DNA of 37,631 nt from Bacillota bacterium (GTDB lineage Bacteria; Bacillota; Clostridia; Christensenellales; UMGS416): assembly GCA_016281935.1 (NCBI GenBank), contig JAEEJN010000019.1:1-37631 (forward strand), given 5' to 3'. The stretch's first letter is position 1; each line of letters starts with the position of its first letter. The notes beneath the pieces were generated by a model. It was not told where the DNA came from and searched no databases. It saw nothing but the letters and a program-made list of their open reading frames with translations. The translations under genes were made by a program, and so were the position numbers. Below, in pieces: positions 30,551-37,631 of the stretch.

Positions 30551-30763
30551 TCATACCATGATTTTCCTTGCCATGTCCTCGTTGATGGCAATACGGGACT
30601 CCTTTATGTTCACGATCAGATTCCCACCCATCATGTTGATGACTCTGACGGATGCCCCTGCAACAAAGCCAAGATCCTCCAGACGTTTCTTCACAGCCGG
30701 ACTTCCCCCGACTCTGAGAATAATGTTCTCTTCTCCAAGAGGTGCCAGATTCAAAGGCATCAT
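30551..30763 (-). CDS. feoA: FeoA family protein (first copy)
   Basis: This is a second, divergent 70-residue FeoA: MPLNLAPLGEENIILRVGG, RLEDLGFVAGASVRVINMMGGNLIVNIKESRIAINEDMARKIMV. Two FeoA paralogues before FeoB are common in Clostridia and may form a complex with it. Start 30763 has AAAGGAG 8 nt upstream. It is the first gene of the feo operon. Confidence 0.92.
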   Translation of the reverse strand: MMPLNLAPLGEENIILRVGGSPAVKKRLEDLGFVAGASVRVINMMGGNLIVNIKESRIAINEDMARKIMV

Positions 30764-30818
30764 GCGGGATTCTCCTTTCGCAAACCCGGATCATTCCGGA
30801 TTAGACCCCCTTAACTGC

Positions 30819-30836
30819 AGTTATTCTACTCTAACT
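30819..30836. promoter_or_regulatory. Palindromic operator over the feo promoter
   Basis: Read on the minus strand, AGTTAGA, 4-nt centre, AATAACT: an imperfect copy of the 30265-30282 palindrome with the same 7-4-7 geometry. It covers the -10 box. A separate perfect 12-bp palindrome TAACTGCAGTTA (30812-30823) adjoins it. Confidence 0.55.
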
Positions 30837-30851
30837 CACGCTGCATGTCAA
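30823..30851 (-). promoter_or_regulatory. feo operon promoter
   Basis: Minus-strand TTGACA (30846-30851), 17-nt spacer, TAGAAT (30823-30828). Confidence 0.75.
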
Positions 30852-30882
30852 GAGTGTTTCTGTTTTCTTGTTCCTGAATCAC

Positions 30883-30908
30883 AAAAAAAGAACGCACCGA
30901 GTGCGTTC
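30883..30908 (-). terminator. Terminator of the Gfo-EEP-msrA operon
   Basis: GAACGCAC (30890-30897) pairs with GTGCGTTC (30901-30908); on the minus strand a run of seven T follows (30883-30889). Confidence 0.9.
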
Positions 30909-30929
30909 TTCGTTACAGGTCGCTGTGTA

Positions 30930-31430
30930 CTATGAATCCCCGCCCGCCAAGTGAAGCATATCCTGCGGGATGTGGCAGTATCCGCCTGGATTCTTTACGA
31001 GATAATCCTGATGATACTCCTCCGCCCTGTAAAAGCAGCTCAGAGGAAGGAGTTCGACCGCAAGTTTCCGGCCGGCTTTCCTCTCCTCTTCTTCGTATCG
31101 GGCTTTGATCTCGTTCAGAAGGCTGTCGTCTTCATAATAGATACCGGTACGGTACTGTGTTCCTTCATCGTGGCCCTGTCTGTTCACGGACAGAGGGTCG
31201 ATGACCATGAAATATGCATCCAGGAGTTCAGACACACTCATCTTCGTCTCGTCAAATGCGACCCTGACAGTTTCGGCATGTCCGGTCTTCTGACTCTTCA
31301 CTTCCTGATAAGTCGGATCTTTCACATATCCGTTGGCATAGCCGACTTCAGTGTGCAGGACGCCTGGAAACTGATCGAAAAAAGCCTGCGTCCCCCAGAA
31401 ACAGCCTCCTGCCAGATACAACGTCTTCAT
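30930..31430 (-). CDS. msrA: Peptide-methionine (S)-S-oxide reductase MsrA
   Basis: MsrA reduces methionine-S-sulfoxide in oxidised proteins. The 166-residue protein has the catalytic GGCFWG (Cys10), EVGYANG, HAETVRVAFD, DEGTQYRTGIYY and FYRAEEYHQDYL, all diagnostic; a second Cys in GGYCHI may be the resolving one. A GTAGGAGG site precedes the start. It is the last gene of a three-gene unit, 12 nt after the EEP gene, and no MsrB is fused. Confidence 0.97.
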   Translation of the reverse strand: MKTLYLAGGCFWGTQAFFDQFPGVLHTEVGYANGYVKDPTYQEVKSQKTGHAETVRVAFDETKMSVSELLDAYFMVIDPLSVNRQGHDEGTQYRTGIYYEDDSLLNEIKARYEEEERKAGRKLAVELLPLSCFYRAEEYHQDYLVKNPGGYCHIPQDMLHLAGGDS

Positions 31431-31442
31431 AGATACTACCTC

Positions 31443-32507
31443 CTACGGTATAAGCACGACTTCGGCGAGCACCGGATTATGATCCGACCAGACGAAGCCC
31501 AGATCCATCGTCTCCACGCGTTCCGCCCTTACGTTTCCCGACAGAATGAATCCGTCGATCAGATAATACTGGAACGTCTCTTTATCTGCCCCTGCATACG
31601 GCTGGTCAAGGGAGCGGCAGCTCGGCGTTTCCGCGTCCATCAGGAACTGCCAGCCTCCCGGAAATGAAGATATGTCGATCTGTCCGGCCTGCCATTTTCC
31701 TTCCTGAGCGGGGTAGCGACCCGTATCCGCATTGGAGAAGATCTGATTGAAATCTCCTGCCGCAATGACGTAGTTACCTTTCGCGGCTTCTTCGCCAAGG
31801 ATTCTTCCGAGCATTTCGGTCTGAGCGGCCTTTCCTTCCCCATCATCATAGGCTTCCAGATGCAGGTTGATCAGCACGAGCTCCTTTCCGTTCTCCATGG
31901 GGATGCGGCTTACCAGCAGGCAGCGCTTCAGGTTCGCCATGCGGATCGGCCAGGGAAATGGGATCGGAAGCTGGATCCTCTTGGATCCGCTCACATAGAA
32001 AGACGACAGAGTCAGGAGTCCGGAATCCACCTTCCCGATCGGCGGGATCGGATAAGGCAGGAACGACACCTTGAAATTGTTGGCAAAAGAAGAACAGTAC
32101 CCCGGCGCAGCGCTCCGAAGGACGGCAGTCTCGTCCACATGATAGGATCTGGCCGAGTTTCGGTCGGTTTCCTGGAACAGCATGAGATCCGGAGAGATGT
32201 CCGTGACCGTTTTCACGATACCCTCCATATTCTCCCTGACACGCGCTTCATCGGCAGTGTACACCTCGCTGCCTCCGTCCATGAAAAAGTCCGCGTTGTC
32301 ACCCAATGCGCCGTAACCTATGTTCCACGTCAGGACCTTTATACTCTCCCCCGCCCTCAGTGTTCCGGATGCGCTTCGCATAAGAGGAACGTCTTCCTCC
32401 TCTCCGGGGCGGTATTCAGTGATCGACAGAGCGCCGATCAGCAGGGCCACAGCCAGCAGGACCGCACACAGAACGCCTGCAGCGATCCGAAGAATCTTTT
32501 TACCCAT
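31443..32507 (-). CDS. Membrane-anchored endonuclease/exonuclease/phosphatase family protein
   Basis: The 354-residue protein has an N-terminal signal anchor (about 5-27) and an EEP domain facing outside. Motifs are LTWNIGYG (Asn), LFQETD (Glu), LINLHLEAYDDG (His), IAAGDFNQIF (Asp/Asn) and the terminal WSDHNPV (Asp-His), the full catalytic set of metal-dependent phosphodiesterases. Substrates could be nucleic acid, phospholipid or sugar phosphate; sequence alone does not tell. Start 32507 shares one base with the stop of the oxidoreductase gene (TGATG) and has AAAGGAG upstream. Confidence 0.85.
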   Translation of the reverse strand: MGKKILRIAAGVLCAVLLAVALLIGALSITEYRPGEEEDVPLMRSASGTLRAGESIKVLTWNIGYGALGDNADFFMDGGSEVYTADEARVRENMEGIVKTVTDISPDLMLFQETDRNSARSYHVDETAVLRSAAPGYCSSFANNFKVSFLPYPIPPIGKVDSGLLTLSSFYVSGSKRIQLPIPFPWPIRMANLKRCLLVSRIPMENGKELVLINLHLEAYDDGEGKAAQTEMLGRILGEEAAKGNYVIAAGDFNQIFSNADTGRYPAQEGKWQAGQIDISSFPGGWQFLMDAETPSCRSLDQPYAGADKETFQYYLIDGFILSGNVRAERVETMDLGFVWSDHNPVLAEVVLIP

Positions 32508-33592
32508 CAGTTCTCCTTTCCCATCCAGGGCATATTCCCGCTGCGGACGGTCCTGCCGTCGCGGCAGGCTTCCCGCATGAGAAGCGCCAAGTACTGATCC
32601 TGGCACCCTTCTTCCAGCGAATAACAGGGACTGCCTCCCCGCGCATAGATTCCCATGTCTCTCAAGACACAGGCGACTGCGATCTCCTCATCCATCATCC
32701 TGACTCCGGGCCACGGATGCCTGAACACACGGTTCTCTCCCAGATAAACCGAATCAAGGCAGGGTTGGCTCAGTTCGCCTTCTGCGCCTCCGCTGATCCG
32801 TACAAACGGCAGATCGACGGGTGTTCGTTCATCCCGCATGTAGCGTACGACATGGTTGTCGGCCTCTCCCCTGCTTCCGCGAAGCAGGATCCTGGGCTTG
32901 CGGATAGGAGAAAAATAACTCTCATCCGTCCAATCGAACAAGGCCCATTTTCCCGTTTCATCAAAGGTAATGACAGCAAGGTCCTGCGAATCCTGACGGA
33001 TCTCCTCTGTCTCGGGATAACCGCCCCGGCCCGGTCCTTTCAGGGTAGGCGTCTGCATCCTGCGTCCCGTTACGGTGAACGGTTCCATTCCGATTCCCAG
33101 ATAGAGACGGATAAGGCTGGCCGCATGATATCCATGGCAGGAACTCAGCTGCACCTGCCCTACTTCACCCAGATAACCCATTTGTATCATCCTGAGCAAT
33201 GAGGCGTGATGGGACTGAAACCGGTACTGTTCCGCCACCTGGACTCTGGAAGGATCGGGAACGGATCTGTAAAACTGCTCCAGTGCTTCCGCAGAAGCCG
33301 GCCAGAAGGTCTCCGAGAGCACGTAAAAACCTTCCCGCACCGCCTCGGTAATCAGATCAGGCATTGCCGATCCGCGTACGCATGCAACGAGAAACTCAGG
33401 ATCATAGGCACGAAGTTCATCCCAGTTGCCGGCGATCGGCAGATCCCAGTTCTTTCGAATGATCTCCGCTCTTTCCCCGTTTGTCTCGTATATGGCACAG
33501 ACTTCGAATTCGTCCGGGATCATCCTGGCTATCCGAAGGTAGAACTGCGCACGCCAGCCTTTCGCCCCGGCGATTGCAAATCTCGTCTTCAT
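32507..33592 (-). CDS. Gfo/Idh/MocA family oxidoreductase
   Basis: The 361-residue protein has the N-terminal nucleotide-binding fold (FAIAGAKGWRAQFYLRIARM; the usual GxGxxG is altered), a DPEFLVACV strand, and the region where the family has EKP reads LSETFWPA, so the catalytic Lys position is Phe/Trp-like. A C-terminal alpha/beta domain follows. This suggests a divergent or changed reaction. The start has AAAGGATG upstream. It is the first gene of the Gfo-EEP-msrA unit; a possible -10 (TATAAA, about 33622-33627) lies just upstream. Confidence 0.85.
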   Translation of the reverse strand: MKTRFAIAGAKGWRAQFYLRIARMIPDEFEVCAIYETNGERAEIIRKNWDLPIAGNWDELRAYDPEFLVACVRGSAMPDLITEAVREGFYVLSETFWPASAEALEQFYRSVPDPSRVQVAEQYRFQSHHASLLRMIQMGYLGEVGQVQLSSCHGYHAASLIRLYLGIGMEPFTVTGRRMQTPTLKGPGRGGYPETEEIRQDSQDLAVITFDETGKWALFDWTDESYFSPIRKPRILLRGSRGEADNHVVRYMRDERTPVDLPFVRISGGAEGELSQPCLDSVYLGENRVFRHPWPGVRMMDEEIAVACVLRDMGIYARGGSPCYSLEEGCQDQYLALLMREACRDGRTVRSGNMPWMGKEN

Positions 33593-33628
33593 GATGCATC
33601 CTTTCCCGCCTCAGCGTAGACTTTATAC

Positions 33629-33652
33629 AAAAGCCGCGCCTCTCGGCACGGC
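33629..33652 (-). terminator. Terminator of the PH-domain gene
   Basis: On the minus strand GCCGTGCC, a GAGA loop and GGCGCGGC form an 8-bp stem with one G-T pair (33633-33652), followed by TTTT. Confidence 0.6.
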
Positions 33653-33658
33653 ACGAAA

Positions 33659-34135
33659 TTATCTTTCCAGAGAATCCGGGATCCCGTTGCCGTTGACGTC
33701 CGTCCTGTCGAAGTCCGTCGGCGGCGGAAGCGGTGAATCCGGTCCGTCCGGACGATGCGGACGATCTGTCATCTGCTGCTCGCTTGTATATACACGGTTG
33801 CGCAGACGCGATTCGTCCACCAGTTTGGAGATCATGTCCTTGACCTCCTTGGAATGCTTGACGTTGATGATGCTGAAATTCTTCATCGTGACGTCCGAAC
33901 TGTCACAGCGGATCGTGCCAAGTCCGAAGATCTTCTGCCAGAACGTCCGACGCAGTGTGATGTCCGTAATACGGTAGAGCCGGATCTCATCCTCGACCGT
34001 CGTGAAAAAACCGTTCTGGATATACAGTCTGTCCTGATCCAGCCGATAGACCGTCAGCGTCCAGGGCAGTCCCAGCGCATTGCGTCTGCGGCTCTGCCAC
34101 AGATACTCTTTCCTGATCTTTTCCTTCTTAGCCAT
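33659..34135 (-). CDS. PH-domain (YdbS/bPH_2-like) protein with EF-hand-like tail
   Basis: The 158-residue protein has a bacterial PH-like core: RLDQDRLYIQNGFFTTVEDEIRLYRITDITLRRTFWQKIFGLGTIRCDSSD, as in bPH_2/YdbS domains. After a linker rich in Pro and Asp, it ends with TDVNGNGIPDSLER, a DxNxNGxxD calcium-loop-like motif more usual in secreted proteins. No transmembrane helix or signal peptide is visible. Start 34135 has AAGGAG 8 nt upstream; the TTG at 34141 is too close. It sits 30 nt after the PAP2 gene. Confidence 0.78.
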   Translation of the reverse strand: MAKKEKIRKEYLWQSRRRNALGLPWTLTVYRLDQDRLYIQNGFFTTVEDEIRLYRITDITLRRTFWQKIFGLGTIRCDSSDVTMKNFSIINVKHSKEVKDMISKLVDESRLRNRVYTSEQQMTDRPHRPDGPDSPLPPPTDFDRTDVNGNGIPDSLER

Positions 34136-34165
34136 AAACAATTCTCCTTATGAATCGTCGCCCGT

Positions 34166-34849
34166 TCAGTTTTCGGGTCCCGAGTTTGGTTTATCTGTTT
34201 CCTTCACGCCTGCCAAGAAGCCTGAAAAGGCAAAGAGCAGTGCGATGCTGATAAGTACGCCTCCCAGGATATCACTGAACCAGTGCACACCCGACACGAG
34301 TCTGCCTCCAACGGTCACGCCGATCAGCAGCATACAGAGGATCTGAAGGATCGATCGGATCTTTCCGGGCTTCATATAGACTCCTGCGAGAATCGCCGCA
34401 CTGCCGAAAACAGTCACCGCGATCATCGTATGGGTGGAAGGAAAGGAAGCCTCAGGGAAAGTCTCACCTTCCATGAGAACAGGTCTGTAGTTCACGATGA
34501 TCTTTTCAAACAGCACATACAGGACCGCGGTCACGGCATACAGGGCGGCAAGCATGAAGATCTGCCGGTCCACACGTTTCAGATCCCTTCGGCGGATCCA
34601 CTGTACAGCTCCCACCAGCACGAATGCTCCCACCATACCGAATGCGGCGTATCCGAGCAGTTTGGTCACCTTGTACCAGGTATCGCTGCGCCCCAGGGAA
34701 GACAGTACGGAACCATTCAGGGAAGATAGGCCTATGGACGTTCCCGCCGGTCCGATCTGTGCCACGTCCACTGTCAGGACCAGAAGGATCAGGCATAGAA
34801 ACAGTCCGAGGAAAACACCGGACAGAATGAATTTCAGATTCCTTTTCAT
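34166..34849 (-). CDS. PAP2-family membrane phosphatase
   Basis: The 227-residue protein has about six helices and the three PAP2 motifs: KIIVNYRP (motif 1, KxxxxxxRP), FPSTHT (motif 2, PSxH) and GRLVSGVHWFSDILGG (motif 3, with Gly for the Ser). Likely substrates are lipid phosphates such as undecaprenyl pyrophosphate or phosphatidate (family knowledge). Start 34849 has AGAGGT upstream; a longer frame to 34969 lies across the promoter and is rejected. Confidence 0.9.
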   Translation of the reverse strand: MKRNLKFILSGVFLGLFLCLILLVLTVDVAQIGPAGTSIGLSSLNGSVLSSLGRSDTWYKVTKLLGYAAFGMVGAFVLVGAVQWIRRRDLKRVDRQIFMLAALYAVTAVLYVLFEKIIVNYRPVLMEGETFPEASFPSTHTMIAVTVFGSAAILAGVYMKPGKIRSILQILCMLLIGVTVGGRLVSGVHWFSDILGGVLISIALLFAFSGFLAGVKETDKPNSGPEN

Positions 34850-34909
34850 GATTACCTCTACAGTGAGCGGCGGACCTGTATTGTGGATGTCCGGAACCCG
34901 CTCAACGAT

Positions 34910-34915
34910 ATTGTA
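34910..34915 (-). promoter_or_regulatory. Extended -10 promoter of the PAP2-PH genes
   Basis: Minus-strand TACAAT preceded by TGG gives an extended -10; the -35 is poor. The leader that follows has self-complementary arms AGCGG/CCGCT and CGGAC/GTCCG. Confidence 0.45.
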
Positions 34916-34965
34916 CCACAAATGCGTGCAGGATGTCTTTACAGTTCGCCCGTTCGCTGCATCCT

Positions 34966-36282
34966 TCAAACAGTCTTCTCTCTCGTACGAACAGCTCTGC
35001 AGATGAGAATGGCCGCGAGCAGCAGCAGTTCCACGCCGAGCGCCGCAAGAAAAATCGAATGATTCGGAAGGAATGAAGTCGTACCGTCGCTGTTCACGAT
35101 CAGCTCGGCGTTCTGGAGGACCGCTGCACCGATCGCCGGCCCGATGACGCCCGGAATAAGCACCTGCGCCAGGATCCTCAGCCCCTGAAAGCGTCCCGCC
35201 ATGGACTCCGGCGTTTCGTTCCGGATCTCGGATCCGAAAACAGCCATGCCGGAGAGATATCCGCTCATCATGAGAAGTGAGCCTGCGAAAACGGGAAGCT
35301 TCATCCGAAGCCCTCGTACGGGGATCACACCAGGGAACAGATAGAGAAGGAGAAATCCGATGCCCAGCATGGCAAGGCTCGGGAAGACCATCTTCCGGTA
35401 ACCGAAGCGGTCGATCAGTCTCCCATAAAACGCCGTTACGACTGCTGCGAGAAGTATGGCCGGCGCCATGATGAGGACATAATCGCTCATGCCCAGAGTC
35501 TGTTCATAGTAAATGATCAGATACGGCATGAAGATCTGGATCGAAATACCGAATATAACAAAGCCTCCGAGGACCAGATACAGCCGTGTATGCTCCCGAA
35601 CGACAGAAGGCTTGAAACCGTACAGGATCGTGCCCATATAACTGAGTTCGTCTGCACCACTGACAGGGGCTTCATCCACAAGGAAGAATCCGATGGCTCC
35701 GATCAGCAGGACGATCGTGCCGATGATGAGATAGATGATCGTCCAGGATTCAGCCCTGTTCAAATCGAAGGACATGAATCCTCCGAATACGACCAGTACC
35801 GCGACGAGAGGCATCATGGAATTGATGCCTTCTGCAGCGCCCCTGTTTGATTCGTCTGTCTGATCTGTCAGCCAGGCATTGTATGCCGCATCGTTTGCAG
35901 ATGACCCGAAGAACGTCATGACACAGTCCAGTATGATGACTGCAGTGATGGCTGCGGACGCAGCCCCGGCAGTGATCCCGAAAGCGGCGGAGATCCAGTC
36001 CAGCCGCACGAAAGCAAAGGCGATGATCGACACGCCCCAGGCGATGTATCCCGCGCACATGAAGATCTTTCTTCTCCTTATACGGTCGGACCACGCACCG
36101 ACAAAAATCGTGGTAAGCGTCGCTGCTACGGCGCTCGCTTCCACCATCAAGGAGATCTGAGCAGCACTCGCATTGAACATTTTGTAGATGAACACATTGA
36201 AATACATGTTCTCTACGACCCAGGCCACCTGGCCGGTCAGCGCAAAGATCACAAGTGCGAGATAAAACTTCTTTCTGTTCAT
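34966..36282 (-). CDS. MFS transporter (SLC45/GPH-like)
   Basis: The 438-residue protein has about twelve helices. GAWSDRIRRRKIFM (the loop 2-3 MFS signature), NDAAYNAWLTDQTDESNRGAAEGINSMMPL and GRLIDRFGYRKMVF are typical of MFS proteins resembling the GPH or SLC45 sugar:cation group. The substrate is unknown. Start 36282 has GGGAGGATCA upstream; the longer GTG frame to 36294 would skip it. Its start overlaps the stop of the preceding lipoprotein gene (ATGA). No clear terminator follows it. Confidence 0.85.
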   Translation of the reverse strand: MNRKKFYLALVIFALTGQVAWVVENMYFNVFIYKMFNASAAQISLMVEASAVAATLTTIFVGAWSDRIRRRKIFMCAGYIAWGVSIIAFAFVRLDWISAAFGITAGAASAAITAVIILDCVMTFFGSSANDAAYNAWLTDQTDESNRGAAEGINSMMPLVAVLVVFGGFMSFDLNRAESWTIIYLIIGTIVLLIGAIGFFLVDEAPVSGADELSYMGTILYGFKPSVVREHTRLYLVLGGFVIFGISIQIFMPYLIIYYEQTLGMSDYVLIMAPAILLAAVVTAFYGRLIDRFGYRKMVFPSLAMLGIGFLLLYLFPGVIPVRGLRMKLPVFAGSLLMMSGYLSGMAVFGSEIRNETPESMAGRFQGLRILAQVLIPGVIGPAIGAAVLQNAELIVNSDGTTSFLPNHSIFLAALGVELLLLAAILICRAVRTREKTV

Positions 36283-36665
36283 TGATCCTCCCACAGTCTG
36301 AAAACAGTTCCGTCCTCCGGCGGCCGTACTATCTCAACAGTACGGGATTCGTTTCCGGAGAAAACCAGTGTCTTTTCGTCACGGATGCGGAATACGAGGA
36401 CATATTCCTCCTCTGCAAAAGAGCCGGCCAGAATGAGTTTCTGTCCTTTTCTCGCCGGCTTGCCTCCGGGCTGATAGGACACAGCCATGTCCTGGATGTA
36501 ATTGAACCGCTCCTGGCTCAGGATCAGGTAGGGAGAACCATACTGCGGGTCCTTTCCATCAGGAGTATAAATCCCATACAGCGGATCTTTGGCCGAGCAG
36601 GAAACAAGGCACGCACACGCAATCAGGATCAGTATTGCGATCAGACACAGATTTCTGAGTTTCAT
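36279..36665 (-). CDS. Small lipoprotein, unknown function
   Basis: The 128-residue protein has a signal peptide with lipobox LVSC (Cys about 24), then a beta-rich domain with YGIYTPDGKDPQYGSPYLILSQE and a late VFRIRDEKTLVFSGNESRTVEI. I recognise no family. Start 36665 has GAAGGGG upstream; the longer frame to 36833 overlaps the ferredoxin gene and is rejected. It lies between the NapH-like and MFS genes, so it may be part of a membrane system with them. Confidence 0.75.
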   Translation of the reverse strand: MKLRNLCLIAILILIACACLVSCSAKDPLYGIYTPDGKDPQYGSPYLILSQERFNYIQDMAVSYQPGGKPARKGQKLILAGSFAEEEYVLVFRIRDEKTLVFSGNESRTVEIVRPPEDGTVFRLWEDQ

Positions 36666-36679
36666 GGTTTCGTCCCCTT

Positions 36680-37498
36680 CTACAGGGCTTTTTTCGGGCA
36701 GTGCTTTACGCATTCCATACACAGGATGCACTCTGTTCCGTTTTTTCGGCTCCTGGAGTTGTCTGTCACGTCTACGTCCATGGGACATACCTGCGCACAT
36801 TTTCCGCAGGAAACACACTTGCCGGAATCGCACGTGATTCGTGTGAGGGAAAAATAACTCATGGGTTTCAAAAACACGGTAACGGGGCAGACATATTTGC
36901 AGAATGCTCTGTTGTCCTTCAGAGCGAAAGCAAGTGCTATGCCCACAGCGTAGTATACGACGTTTCCGATGAGGAAGGCGGCGTACATGATCTTCTCCAT
37001 GTCCCCGACTCTGAACATAAAAAGTGCTGCAACGAACGCAAGCGAAAGAGCAAAGGTCACATAGCGGATCCAGCCGATCTTCCTCTCTTTATGCGGTGAC
37101 TGCTTATACGGCAGGAAATCGAGCACCATAGCGGTCCAGCAAGCATAGCCGCACCATCCCCTTCCAAACAGCAGGGGCCCGAAGATCTTGGCGACGGCAT
37201 AATGGATTGTCGCAGCCTCAAAGACCCCGGTGAACAGATAAAACCAGAATCCCTCGATCTGCATGTTCTCATGGCGTATGACACCCAGATAGATCAGCAT
37301 ATACAGTCCCACGAGGAGCTGGACGACCCGTCTGGCATGCCGATGCTTCCGGATAAACAGGAACAGCCCGAGCGCGATCGACGATCCGATATAACTGAAA
37401 TTGATGAGGTAGAACAGGTTTCCCTTAGAGAGCCACAAAGCGATGGCAACCGTTTCAAACAGCAGAAACATCAGGATCGGTGCACGGTATTTTTTCAT
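36680..37498 (-). CDS. NapH-like 4Fe-4S polyferredoxin membrane protein
   Basis: The 272-residue protein has several membrane helices and two motifs of the NapH/RnfC/CcoG-type group: GRGWCGYACWTAMVLDFLP and CKYVCPVTVFLKP. Two C-terminal 4Fe-4S clusters follow, CVSCGKCAQVCPMDVDV and CILCMECVKHCPKKAL. It probably passes electrons from the cytoplasm to a membrane or extracellular acceptor (inference). The start at 37498 has no ribosome binding site, but its ATG overlaps the stop of an upstream frame as ATGA, which implies translational coupling. Confidence 0.88.
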   Translation of the reverse strand: MKKYRAPILMFLLFETVAIALWLSKGNLFYLINFSYIGSSIALGLFLFIRKHRHARRVVQLLVGLYMLIYLGVIRHENMQIEGFWFYLFTGVFEAATIHYAVAKIFGPLLFGRGWCGYACWTAMVLDFLPYKQSPHKERKIGWIRYVTFALSLAFVAALFMFRVGDMEKIMYAAFLIGNVVYYAVGIALAFALKDNRAFCKYVCPVTVFLKPMSYFSLTRITCDSGKCVSCGKCAQVCPMDVDVTDNSRSRKNGTECILCMECVKHCPKKAL

Positions 37499-37631
37499 GA
37501 GTTTCGGCGTCGGACACTTGTGACTTCAGTCATGAGAGGAGACGCCTTCCTCCTTTCCGTTAATCTTGTATTCTGCCGTTCCAAAAGCCGGAGTGCTTTA
37601 TAGGAAGCAGATGCATGGATCCTGGTCCCAT
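37495..37631 (-). CDS. Partial frame at right edge, or 12-codon leader ORF, before the NapH-like gene
   Basis: One minus-strand frame is open from the right edge to a TGA at 37495-37497 that overlaps the NapH-like ATG as ATGA. It could be the C-terminus of an upstream gene (Arg-rich, ending RRRNS). Alternatively, AAAGGAGG (37549-37556) may drive translation from ATG 37533, giving a 12-residue leader peptide; the 15-nt spacing is long. I cannot decide from the bases present. Confidence 0.35.
   Translation of the reverse strand, partial: GTRIHASASYKALRLLERQNTRLTERRKASPLMTEVTSVRRRNS

Noticed and set aside
1-37631. CRISPR array, insertion sequence, attachment site or prophage
   Set aside because: No regularly spaced direct repeats, transposase or integrase motifs, or terminal inverted repeats were seen on reading both strands; the short repeats found are regulatory.

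Overview
The window looks like a chromosomal segment of a Gram-positive, probably anaerobic Bacillota (Clostridia-like) bacterium. The evidence is strong AGGAGG ribosome binding sites, a FeoA/FeoA/FeoB/FeoB-associated Cys-rich iron(II) uptake set, many lipoproteins with Ser/Thr/Pro/Ala/Glu-rich spacers, a DUF3048 (YerB-like) lipoprotein, a DUF4003 protein, a VanZ-like protein, and Ser/Thr kinase and HTH regulators typical of this phylum. Base composition is moderately GC-rich by eye. I see no rRNA or tRNA gene, no IS element and no CRISPR array. Species identity cannot be fixed from sequence alone.

Layout from left to right. (1) 1-6 kb: an edge-truncated membrane protein, a DUF362 protein, a coiled-coil membrane protein, a DUF3048 lipoprotein, and a two-gene operon of an OFA-type MFS transporter with a shortened, apparently inactive GH13 (alpha-amylase family) protein. 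(2) 6-10.8 kb: asnA, yajC, a U32 (TrhP-like) protein and a tandem alpha/beta hydrolase. (3) 10.8-14.7 kb: a zinc operon, zur-znuA-znuC-znuB, then an unannotated 29-codon Cys/His-rich ORF that exactly fills the gap, then a CC-motif lipoprotein. A palindromic TTTGCGAA-type operator cluster sits over the promoter. (4) 14.7-17.5 kb: an ECF Co/Ni importer, cbiM(N)-cbiQ-cbiO, behind a structured leader with an intrinsic terminator. (5) 17.5-19.7 kb, minus strand: a HAD phosphatase, a DUF4003 protein and a small Cys-rich protein. (6) 19.7-23.8 kb: an S24 (LexA-like) repressor followed by aroA-aroC-aroQ-aroK.

(7) 23.8-25.5 kb, minus strand: an XRE regulator, a VanZ-like protein and a secreted protein. 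(8) 25.5-27.5 kb: a gene-free, strongly base-paired stretch (candidate structured RNA), then a divergent HTH protein / Ser-Thr kinase pair. (9) 27.5-30.9 kb, minus strand: feoA-feoA-feoB-Cys-rich protein, with two copies of one palindromic operator. (10) 30.9-34.9 kb, minus strand: Gfo/Idh oxidoreductase, exo/endonuclease-phosphatase and msrA; a PH-domain protein; a PAP2 phosphatase. (11) 35-37.6 kb, minus strand: NapH-like 4Fe-4S membrane protein, lipoprotein and MFS transporter.

Metal homeostasis (Zn, Co/Ni, Fe) dominates the recognisable physiology, with three import systems that each appear to have their own regulatory element. The most novel candidates are the Cys/His microprotein inside the zinc operon, the structured RNA at about 25.67-25.86 kb, the catalytically degenerate GH13 protein next to a transporter, and the paired feo operators.
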